Source: Marinobacterium aestuarii
GTDB lineage: Bacteria > Pseudomonadota > Gammaproteobacteria > Pseudomonadales > Balneatricaceae
Length of the DNA stretch: 64,000 nucleotides
Direction of reading: 5' to 3'
Assembly (NCBI RefSeq): GCF_001651805.1
Contig: NZ_CP015839.1
Span: 4,278,001-4,342,000, forward strand
The position numbers and the translations under genes were made by a program. A model generated the notes under the pieces. It did no database searches and was not told the origin of the DNA. It worked only from the letters and a program-made list of their open reading frames with translations. Positions within the stretch are counted from its first letter, which is position 1; the number at the start of each line of letters is the position of its first letter. Positions 18,197 through 25,204 of this stretch are shown here, one piece after another.

Positions 18197-18236
18197 CTCC
18201 TACGGGTTAGATTGGGCTCCTACGGGTTAGATTGGG
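18197..18236. repeat. Two exact tandem copies of a 20-bp unit at the IS110 flank
   Basis: CTCCTACGGGTTAGATTGGG occurs twice head to tail (18197-18216 and 18217-18236) and is followed by CTCT. It lies between the transposase upstream region and the end of the DUF294 gene. It may mark the element boundary: one copy from the element end or circle junction, the other from the target. The other flank has a related CTCCTACACGGGG at about 16912-16924. Confidence 0.8.
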
Positions 18237-18263
18237 CTCTGTAGCTTGCCCTTTGGGATTTTG

Positions 18264-19394
18264 CTAAATCGCGGCAACAGCTTGGCGCTGAAAATCTCTA
18301 ATGGCTTGCAAACTCTGGCGCAGCCGGCTGCAATCTGCCTCATTCAAGCGCCCCTGGTCGATCCAGGCATCCGGCGCCCGCCCGGCCGCCACCGCCTCCA
18401 GCTGTGCCCGCAACAGCAGCGCCTGCAGCTGGTTCAGCGCCTCGACCAGGCGCTGCGCCTGCGCCAAATCCAGTACGCCGGCTTCGGCCAGTGCCCTGAG
18501 CCTTGAGCGCGTATCCACCGCAGCGATGCCATGCAACAGCACCAGCAAGCGGGCCGCCCCCTGCAGCACCAGCAACCCCTGCGCCTTGAGGTTCAGTGCA
18601 CGAGCATGGGGCGCATCCCTGCCATCACCGTGCAGCCGGTCAAATCGATCCAGCGCCACCGGTGTTTCATCCAGCAGCGTCGCCATTTCGTGCAGAAAGA
18701 GCCCGGCTCGGGGCATCAGCGCCAGCGCCTGGCTGCGCAGGCCGCTCGCCAGCGCGGCATCACCGTACACAGGGGCAAAATCCAGCAGGATATTGGACAG
18801 TTGCACCAGCTTGACGACCCGGCGGCCCGTCCAGAGCTGCAGTTGCTGCTGCCACTCGTGGCTGCGCTTGCGCCACGACGGCCAGCGCGCCATCACATTG
18901 CCGTTGCACAGCGGGATGCCGTATTCATGCAAGCGGGCCGTAAAACGCTCGCCAAGGGACTGAAACCAGGTGTCGATGGCCGTATGACGCGCATCCGGAT
19001 AATCCTCGATGATCATGGCGTTGTCCTGATCCGGCCCCAGCAGGCTTTCATGCCGCGCCCCTGAGCCCAGGCACAGCACACAGAAACCGCAGGGCGGTGC
19101 GCCCCAGCCCTGCTGCGCCATTTCCGCCAGCGCATCCCCTATGGCGCGCCTGTAGAGCCAGTCGTTGTGATCACTGAGCAGCTGGCTGATACGCCAGGGA
19201 GGCAGATCGAGCTGCAGCAGTGCCCGGGCAAGGCGCGGCTGCCAGGCCTTGGTCTGTGCCGGCGCAGGGTCCGTACCCAGCGCAGCAAACGCCTGTTGCA
19301 GCGGCAGCAGCACCCCGGGCCAGGCGCGGCTATCGGGCCAGGTATCGGTTGCGAAGAGCTCGCGCCAGGCTGACGCATTCGGATTATCGGGCAT
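18264..19394 (-). CDS. DUF294 putative nucleotidyltransferase
   Basis: 376 residues. The nucleotidyltransferase motif CLGSGARHESLLGPDQDNAMI (GSxxRxE...DxD, as in GlnD) lies about a third of the way in, followed by the DUF294 substrate-binding C-terminal region (helical, RLRALAEAGVLD onward). An N-terminal helical part replaces the CBS domains seen in longer relatives. DUF294 proteins are frequent neighbours of symporter-kinases and epsilon-like exonucleases in pseudomonads and vibrios, so it belongs with 10944-16412 although it is convergent and now separated by the IS110. Predicted cytoplasmic, transferring a nucleotide to an unknown protein or small molecule. The ATG at 19394 is preceded by GGAG; TTG and GTG codons upstream are alternatives. 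Confidence 0.8.
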   Translation of the reverse strand: MPDNPNASAWRELFATDTWPDSRAWPGVLLPLQQAFAALGTDPAPAQTKAWQPRLARALLQLDLPPWRISQLLSDHNDWLYRRAIGDALAEMAQQGWGAPPCGFCVLCLGSGARHESLLGPDQDNAMIIEDYPDARHTAIDTWFQSLGERFTARLHEYGIPLCNGNVMARWPSWRKRSHEWQQQLQLWTGRRVVKLVQLSNILLDFAPVYGDAALASGLRSQALALMPRAGLFLHEMATLLDETPVALDRFDRLHGDGRDAPHARALNLKAQGLLVLQGAARLLVLLHGIAAVDTRSRLRALAEAGVLDLAQAQRLVEALNQLQALLLRAQLEAVAAGRAPDAWIDQGRLNEADCSRLRQSLQAIRDFQRQAVAAI

Positions 19395-19598
19395 GCCAAT
19401 CACTCCGGCGGCCAAAGTACCCTGAGTATAAGCCGCCGGGAGCCGGGCTCACCCCGCAACGCCACTTCTATCGATATAACCATAAAGCCTATTTCGGCAC
19501 CGGGGCCGCAGCCGGACTCTCGGCTATAACTAACACTGCTAACTAAAACCCGTACCCATCAATTCCTATCCATCAACCCCAAGCCAAGGAGCATTACC

Positions 19599-20255
19599 AT
19601 GGCCGTTAGAATTGGCGACGAGGCCCCGGACTTCACAGCCGACACCACCGAGGGCACACTGCAGTTTCACCCCTGGATTGGCGACAGCTGGGCCATTCTA
19701 TTTTCCCACCCCAAGGACTTTACCCCTGTATGCACCACCGAGCTTGGCTACATGGCCAAACTCAAACCCGAGTTCGAGCGACGCAACTGCAAGGTCATAG
19801 GCCTGAGCATAGACCCCGTCAGTGATCACCACGCCTGGATGGGCGATATAGAAGAGACCCAGGGCCATGCCGTGAACTACCCCATGATTGGTGATCCGGA
19901 CCTGCATATCGCCAAGCTGTACGACATGATTCACCCCAATGCCAGCGGCGACAAGGCTCGCACCGCGGCCGACAACGCCACCATCCGCTCGGTGTTTCTG
20001 ATCGGGCCCGACAAGAAGGTCAAGGCCATGCTCACCTATCCCATGAGCACCGGCCGCAATTTCGACGAAGTCCTGCGCCTGCTCGACTCCTGCCAGCTCA
20101 CCGCCAAACACAAGGTCGCCACACCGGTGAACTGGAAACAGGGCGAAGACGTGATCATAGTGCCGGCCGTATCCGATGCCGACGCCAAAGCCAAATTCCC
20201 CAATGGCTGGAAAGCGCCCAAACCCTATCTGCGCATAGTGCCACAACCCAAATAA
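19599..20255 (+). CDS. Peroxiredoxin, 1-Cys / Prx6 type
   Basis: 218 residues with the peroxidatic motif DFTPVCTTE (C45) and the long C-terminal extension (VATPVNWKQGEDVII ... PYLRIVPQP) that defines the Prx6 subfamily. It reduces hydrogen peroxide and organic or lipid hydroperoxides in the cytoplasm, with an external thiol as reductant. A further cysteine occurs in LLDSCQL, but a classical resolving-cysteine VCP motif is absent. The start follows AAGGAGCATTACC. It stands alone, transcribed rightward, with a hairpin (20273-20297) shortly after the stop. Confidence 0.92.
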   Translation: MAVRIGDEAPDFTADTTEGTLQFHPWIGDSWAILFSHPKDFTPVCTTELGYMAKLKPEFERRNCKVIGLSIDPVSDHHAWMGDIEETQGHAVNYPMIGDPDLHIAKLYDMIHPNASGDKARTAADNATIRSVFLIGPDKKVKAMLTYPMSTGRNFDEVLRLLDSCQLTAKHKVATPVNWKQGEDVIIVPAVSDADAKAKFPNGWKAPKPYLRIVPQPK

Positions 20256-20272
20256 CAGCTTGATTCGAAAAA

Positions 20273-20297
20273 GGTGCAGACCAACAGTGTCTGCACC
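20273..20297. terminator. Hairpin after the peroxiredoxin gene
   Basis: GGTGCAGAC / GTCTGCACC is a perfect 9-bp stem with a 7-base loop, 17 bp after the peroxiredoxin stop. A run of A precedes it rather than T following it, so for rightward transcription it is a stem without the classical U-tract. Nothing else is apparent in the 20256-20527 gap. Confidence 0.5.
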
Positions 20298-20527
20298 CTC
20301 GGACCTGTTCCAATACAATCGCATCTTTTGCCCATTCCCTGCCCCACGCAGATGCAGCAGCGGTTGCCCGCAGCCAGCCAATGTGATTGTATTCATCCTT
20401 GCTGAAGAAACTTCGTACCCGAGTTCATCGGGATGCAACGCAGGGCAAAAACGTTCAAGCACAGGCCCCGACCGCCAGCTTGCACTTCGCCATTGCCTGA
20501 TCGCAGGTCGCTTACCATTAGAGAAAC

Positions 20528-21094
20528 ATGATGGATCAACACGTTAGTCTCTGCCTGGGTGGCGATCTCGCCAACTTGCACAGTCTTGGCTGGATCGCCA
20601 CGGATATACATCGACTGATCGAATTCTCCGACCTGCTGGAGTCCGGTGATCAGGAACCGCTGGAACGCTACTTCGGCCCCCAGGCCCGTCCTGCCAACCG
20701 CTATAAAAGCCTTACCGCCAATGGCCACCGCCCACTCAACGATATCAGCCTGCAGGATGATGGTAGCCTGACACTGAATATTCCCAACCTCAGCGTGGCC
20801 GGCGCCATCATCATGCCGCTGGTGCAGACCGCTGTTACCAGGCTACTTATAAAGACCGATTCCCTGCTGGACTTTCGGCTGACGCCGGCAGACCCCGGCC
20901 TCAAGCGCGTCATGCAGGCATTTGAGCGCGGGGATTTCGGCAACGGCCGCGACGGGCTTTTCACCCTGGCCTTCGTGCTGAGGGAACTGAAATACAAGGT
21001 GGCTTTTCTGGACCACAACGCCGCCCTGGTCGAACACTCCGTCGACCGCTACGCGACGCGCATTGCCCGCACCATTCGCAAGCACGGCATGTAG
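20528..21094 (+). CDS. Uncharacterised 188-residue protein
   Basis: I do not recognise the family. It is an apparently soluble alpha/beta protein without signal peptide or membrane segment. It has a basic, arginine-rich C-terminus (DRYATRIARTIRKHGM) and a central hydrophobic stretch (IPNLSVAGAIIMPLVQTAVTRLL). The start context is unclear: ATGATG at 20528 has only a weak purine-rich upstream (TTAGAGAAAC). It stands alone between the peroxiredoxin and a convergent DUF4124 gene. Codon use looks like that of its neighbours, so I think it is a real gene. Confidence 0.6.
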   Translation: MMDQHVSLCLGGDLANLHSLGWIATDIHRLIEFSDLLESGDQEPLERYFGPQARPANRYKSLTANGHRPLNDISLQDDGSLTLNIPNLSVAGAIIMPLVQTAVTRLLIKTDSLLDFRLTPADPGLKRVMQAFERGDFGNGRDGLFTLAFVLRELKYKVAFLDHNAALVEHSVDRYATRIARTIRKHGM

Positions 21095-21116
21095 CAGCCT
21101 GATCAGCTGATAGTCG

Positions 21117-21157
21117 CCTGACCGACACCCAGGCAGGATGCCTGAGTGTCGGTCAGG
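21117..21157. terminator. Large near-perfect hairpin between convergent genes
   Basis: Two 19-base arms (CCTGACCGACACCCAGGCA and TGCCTGAGTGTCGGTCAGG) pair with a single mismatch around a GGA loop. It lies between the stop of the 188-residue protein and that of the leftward DUF4124 gene, 18 bp from the latter, so it may serve as a two-way terminator. No long T-run follows on either side. Confidence 0.6.
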
Positions 21158-21174
21158 GGCTGTCGTTCACCAGG

Positions 21175-21753
21175 CTATTTTTCCGATTTCCCGACGTTTT
21201 TTTCCCGTAGCTTTTCGTTCACGGTTTTCGGAATCCTCCTCACCGGATCCATATCCGGGTCTTTCGGTTTGCGTTCACCCGGTGTCAGCCGTCGGACCTT
21301 TTTAATATCGCGTTCCTTTTCAATCTCTTCGATCCGCTTGCGCTTGTCGTAATCCTTGATTTCCTGCAAACCGGTTTCCAACGTGTCCTTGCGCTCGGCG
21401 CCTTGCTTTCCCGAAACGACCGGCGCTGCTGCAGCATCCTGCCCGGCCCCGGGCTGGCCCGATCCAGACGCTGCTGCAGACGACCTGTCAGCCTCCTTAC
21501 AGACCTGCTCACCGTCGGGCCCTTCCTCGCATTCCGGTGACAGCGCCTCATCGGGAACTTCGACTTTCGGCATCGACACTACCGAGATTTTCGAAAGGTT
21601 CACCTGCTCAGCCTGGATTCCCTTGGGAGGGATATCGCTGAAGTGCAGCACACCCTTCTCGTCCCGCCAGCGGTACACGGATTCAGCCAGTGCTGCGGTA
21701 CACACGCATAGCACTAGCGACAGGACACACAATCGCCATAAAACCATCGCCAT
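21175..21753 (-). CDS. DUF4124 exported protein with charged C-terminus
   Basis: 192 residues. Signal peptide (WRLCVLSLVLCVCTAALAES), then a DUF4124 module (VYRWRDEKGVLHFSDIPP), two cysteines in a CEEGPDGEQVC loop, an Ala/Ser/Gly-rich linker and a highly charged, Lys/Arg/Glu-rich helical tail (about 130-192). DUF4124 is a small periplasmic domain of unknown function that is widespread in gammaproteobacteria. The ATG at 21753 with GGGAGC upstream gives the signal peptide. The 320-bp gap up to 22073 shows no gene. Confidence 0.75.
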   Translation of the reverse strand: MAMVLWRLCVLSLVLCVCTAALAESVYRWRDEKGVLHFSDIPPKGIQAEQVNLSKISVVSMPKVEVPDEALSPECEEGPDGEQVCKEADRSSAAASGSGQPGAGQDAAAAPVVSGKQGAERKDTLETGLQEIKDYDKRKRIEEIEKERDIKKVRRLTPGERKPKDPDMDPVRRIPKTVNEKLREKNVGKSEK

Positions 21754-22073
21754 GCTCCCATTCTCGGACGGGTGACGGCCGCGGATGGCACAGCTTGAGC
21801 CTGCCCCAGGTTCAGCCACATTCGTGCCGCCTGTTATTAACTTGGCAGACAAACAGATTCCCTGCCACTTCGTCTGTCACGTTACAGACGCAAGCGCAGA
21901 TACGCGGATATGCAGGACTTTTAGGGAAAGGGGCGGCGATCGCCATGGTCCTGAAATGAAGGACGCTCAATGATTCAGCATTCCTGCTGCATGCATTATC
22001 CCCTCGGGTTAGTACATGAAAGCAGTCACACGACACAAAGTGTGCAGGACGTCCAGCAACGTCTGTTTGGCGG

Positions 22074-22931
22074 CTAACAATCCAGCTCAAGCGCCTGTAT
22101 CAAAGCATCACGCATCACCTGGGCATCCACCTCGATGCCGCTCCAGTAGTGAATCGCAATACGCCCCTGGTTCACCAGCATGCCCAGGCCATCCAGCACT
22201 GTGCAGCCACGGGCCTCGGCGGCCCGGATCAGCGCCGTGCGCGGCGGGTTGGGAATCGCATCGGCCACCACCATGGCAGCATTCAGTGAATCCAGATCAA
22301 TATCCGGGCAGGCACCCACGTCCGGGTAAAGTCCGATACTGGTGGCATTGACCAGCAAATCGGTGCCGGCGGGCACCACAAAAGTGCGATCCCAGGGTAC
22401 AAAGTCCGCCCTGGCCTGGGTCTTGTCATTCACCAGCTGCGCCAGTTCCTCGCCTCGCCCGGGGTCTCGATTAAGCACCGTAACATGCGCCACACCCGCC
22501 AGCGCCAGCTCAACCGCCACCGCCCGTGCAGCGCCCCCCGCACCCAGCAGCACCACCTGCTTGCCACGCAGATCCAGCACCGGCTGCAGCGCCTCGACAA
22601 AACCCCGACCATCGGTATTCTCGCCCTCGTAACGATCCCCCCGACGCACCACCGTATTCACCGCACCAATAATGCGCGCCGACTCGCCCAGCCCATCCAG
22701 ATGCTCGATCACCGCCACCTTGTGCGGAATCGAACAGTTAAAGCCCGCCCAGCCCATGGCCCTGGCACCACGCACCGCATCCTCCAGATCCGCAGGCGCC
22801 ACCTCGCAATTGATATAGCGCCAGTCCAGCCCATGATGACGGTACGCCGCCTCCACCATCGCCACCGTCGGATTCTCCGCCGACGGCTGTGAGAAAGACC
22901 CGGTCAGCTCACTCAAAAAATTGGCACTCAT
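22074..22931 (-). CDS. Shikimate/quinate dehydrogenase-like protein (atypical AroE)
   Basis: 285 residues, AroE fold: an N-terminal substrate domain with the catalytic lysine K71 in NCSIPHK and D107 in ENTDGRGF, then a Rossmann domain with LLGAGGAARAV and a NRDPGR cofactor-selecting loop. The usual GNPxxHSxSP substrate motif is replaced by GSFSQPSAENP, so only one of the two shikimate-contacting serines has a counterpart (S17; the other position is E19). It is therefore probably a paralogue that acts on shikimate, quinate or a related hydroxyacid rather than the housekeeping AroE. It stands alone. Catalytic residues are intact, so an NAD(P)-dependent dehydrogenase is likely. Confidence 0.75.
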   Translation of the reverse strand: MSANFLSELTGSFSQPSAENPTVAMVEAAYRHHGLDWRYINCEVAPADLEDAVRGARAMGWAGFNCSIPHKVAVIEHLDGLGESARIIGAVNTVVRRGDRYEGENTDGRGFVEALQPVLDLRGKQVVLLGAGGAARAVAVELALAGVAHVTVLNRDPGRGEELAQLVNDKTQARADFVPWDRTFVVPAGTDLLVNATSIGLYPDVGACPDIDLDSLNAAMVVADAIPNPPRTALIRAAEARGCTVLDGLGMLVNQGRIAIHYWSGIEVDAQVMRDALIQALELDC

Positions 22932-23030
22932 TTACAGACTCCCCCCTATCCGATAAACGACAGCCAACAAATAACAGTCGGCAAAAGACAGCCAATACCG
23001 GGCCAGCACAGGAGCACCAGGCCCTCAAAC

Positions 23031-23082
23031 CCATAAAAAACGCTGCCACTATCGCTGCACCTATCTATCCATAAAAAACGCT
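23031..23082. repeat. 14-bp direct repeat upstream of the shikimate dehydrogenase-like gene
   Basis: CCATAAAAAACGCT occurs at 23031-23044 and again at 23069-23082, spaced by 24 bp. A GACAGCCAA pair lies just before it (about 22959 and 22988). The 22932-23321 gap separates two divergent genes and otherwise shows no gene. Confidence 0.6.
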
Positions 23083-23321
23083 ACTCGCATCCTAGCAAGC
23101 GCAGCGACTAAGCCAATTTCAATTGTTGCAGCGTGTGGGTGGCCCGGAATAACGCCAACAATGTAGGAGTTATTACTAAGCTGCCTATGCGGCTTAAGTT
23201 GATGGAATCCAACCTGTCGTACCGCGTGACCAGAAAACCTGTGCCTGGATATCGCACCGCAGTGGCTGCTCAAGTTTCTGGGCAACTACACTGTTTGATA
23301 GCTGCAAACAGGATTTCCGTT

Positions 23322-24068
23322 ATGCAACCCTATCACCTGATCCCGGCTCTGATTCCTGCCCTGATTTTGACGCTGGCCCTTGAGGCGCAGGCCGGCATCT
23401 ACAAGTGCCAGGGGCCGGATGGCCGACTCAGCTTTTCCAGCCTGCCCTGCCCGGCACAAGAGCAGCAGATCGACCTGCGCCTTTCCGCCGAGGAACGGGA
23501 GCAACGCCGCCTCGCCGAGGAAAAAGCAGCGGCGGCATCACAGGGCCGCCAGCAACGCGAAGCACAGGGCCAGGGCGAAGCCGCCACACCGCAGAATGCG
23601 TATGACAAGCTCATGCAAAAGCTGGCCGGGCGGGTCTACCGCACGGCGGCCCCGCTAAGCGGGGCAAGCGCAGTAACACAGCCAGAGTCCAGCGCCGAGC
23701 AACTGGCTGGCGAACTGGTGCGGAACATGGAACAGGGACTCACCTTTGACGTTGAGCCCGGCAGCACCTTCGACCCGGTAAGCAATAACCCAGGCGATGC
23801 CTCGGTACAACAGGTCGCCGCTTTCCTGAAGAAAAACCTGCACAACCCAGGTTCGCTTGAGGTGATCGAATGGGGCCCCGTGCTAAAGGTGATAAAAATC
23901 GACAGTCAGGATTTCAGCTCCAGGAAGGAGTATCGGGTCAGGCTCAGATTCCAGGCAAAGAACGGCCTGGGCCAGCCTGTTGCGCTGGATCAGGTCTTCA
24001 TCCTCGACCACAGCGCAGCCGTGCTGCGGGTGGCGGATTTCGATGACCGCCCCCTGCAGGACTACTGA
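23322..24068 (+). CDS. DUF4124 exported protein, larger type
   Basis: 248 residues. Signal peptide (LIPALIPALILTLALEAQA), then a DUF4124 module (GIYKCQGPDGRLSFSSLPCP, with a Cys pair), a charged helical segment (EEREQRRLAEEKAAAA) and a C-terminal domain of about 110 residues (SLEVIEWGPVLKVIK ... VADFDDRPLQDY) that I do not recognise. The frame is open much further upstream, but the ATG at 23322 gives the signal peptide and has AGGA before it. Its stop overlaps the stop of the leftward binding-protein gene by 7 bp. Periplasmic; function unknown. Confidence 0.7.
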   Translation: MQPYHLIPALIPALILTLALEAQAGIYKCQGPDGRLSFSSLPCPAQEQQIDLRLSAEEREQRRLAEEKAAAASQGRQQREAQGQGEAATPQNAYDKLMQKLAGRVYRTAAPLSGASAVTQPESSAEQLAGELVRNMEQGLTFDVEPGSTFDPVSNNPGDASVQQVAAFLKKNLHNPGSLEVIEWGPVLKVIKIDSQDFSSRKEYRVRLRFQAKNGLGQPVALDQVFILDHSAAVLRVADFDDRPLQDY

Positions 24069-25204
24069 TCGTCTCCAGACGATGCCTCTGCCCCAGGGGA
24101 CGTTCCGAAGGCCCGGCGCCACTCTTCCAGAATAAGGCTGCGTTTCATGGCATCGGTCTGCACCAGCAGGGAGACACCCAGCGGGATGGGGCGCAGCGGG
24201 CTGTTATTGGACAAGCGCAGGCCCTGGGCGCTGGTTTCGCCGGAGACTTCGTCACGAATGGGGTAGAGGCTCGATTGGTCGGCCAGTACCTGCTGGCCCT
24301 GCAGCGACAGCATGAAGTCGAGAAAGCGCTTGGCATCGGTGGTATTGGCGGCGGCGGCGGGGATAAAGGCGCTGCGCATTATCACTGTGGTGTAGTCGCT
24401 GGGCTTGATGACGCTCAGCACCGGATATTGCCGCGCCCAGGCGTGGGCATAGGAGCCCAGCACATTGTAGGCGATAACGATATTGCCCTGGGCCAGCTGC
24501 TGCAGCATGGCGGCGCTGCTGGAGAACAGCCTGGCGTCGTGCAGGCTGAAGGACTCCAGCAGGCGGCCGTTGCTGGCGGTACGCAGATTATCGTGGGACC
24601 AGACCAGGTAACCGATACCGACCTTTTCAATATCGAAGGTGCCAATACGCCCGCGCACCTGATCCCCCTTGCGCCGGATCAGGTCGATCAGCTCGGCCCG
24701 GCTCGAGGGCAGCGTTTCGTTATCCAGAAAGCCACTGTTGATCACCATCACCGCAGGTTCGTAGGTGATGCCAAAGATCTCGTTGCGCCAGCGCGCCCAG
24801 TCGGGCAGCGCCTGGGTCTGGGCCGAACTGTAGGCCTGGGCGTAACCATCATTGACCAGCTTGAACTGCAGATCCATGGCCGAACTCATCACCAGATCCG
24901 GCGTTTTAGGCAAGTCGGCGAGGAAACGGTTATACAGCTCCCGGGTACCGAACTCGCTGTATTGCAGCCGCACCGATGGATACTGCGCCTGATAGGCTTC
25001 AAGCAGCGGCGCTATGGCGACAAAGTCGGCGCCGCCATACACCTGCAGCACCGATGTTTCAGCCCCACGGGACGGCAGATCCCACAGAGTTTCGGCCCGC
25101 AGCGCCGTCGCTGTGCCAACCAAAAACACACTCAAAAACAGGTTCAGCAGCAGACTCAGCAACAAACTCAAAAAATAGCCTGGCAACCTCTTTAACAACC
25201 GCAT
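24062..25204 (-). CDS. Extracellular solute-binding protein, family 1, orphan
   Basis: 380 residues with a long hydrophobic N-terminus (about 8-36, LLSLLLNLFLSVFLVG) and then the iron/thiamine-type family 1 binding fold: VLQVYGGADFVAIAPLLEAY, TPDLVMSSAMDLQFKLVNDGYAQ and NNSPLRPIPLGVSLLVQTDAMK at the end. It follows the TctE-like kinase gene directly (the start touches the kinase stop, and both read leftward). No ABC permease or ATPase is near. A periplasmic protein that presents a ligand to the sensor kinase is therefore more likely than a transport role (inference). Confidence 0.8.
   Translation of the reverse strand: MRLLKRLPGYFLSLLLSLLLNLFLSVFLVGTATALRAETLWDLPSRGAETSVLQVYGGADFVAIAPLLEAYQAQYPSVRLQYSEFGTRELYNRFLADLPKTPDLVMSSAMDLQFKLVNDGYAQAYSSAQTQALPDWARWRNEIFGITYEPAVMVINSGFLDNETLPSSRAELIDLIRRKGDQVRGRIGTFDIEKVGIGYLVWSHDNLRTASNGRLLESFSLHDARLFSSSAAMLQQLAQGNIVIAYNVLGSYAHAWARQYPVLSVIKPSDYTTVIMRSAFIPAAAANTTDAKRFLDFMLSLQGQQVLADQSSLYPIRDEVSGETSAQGLRLSNNSPLRPIPLGVSLLVQTDAMKRSLILEEWRRAFGTSPGAEASSGDDQ

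Noticed and set aside
18197-18236. CRISPR-like repeat
   Set aside because: Only two copies, directly adjacent with no spacers; no cas genes in the window.
21812-22090. Possible 92-residue leftward gene between the DUF4124 and shikimate dehydrogenase-like genes
   Set aside because: It overlaps the end of the dehydrogenase gene, is rich in Cys and His without motif, and lacks a ribosome site.
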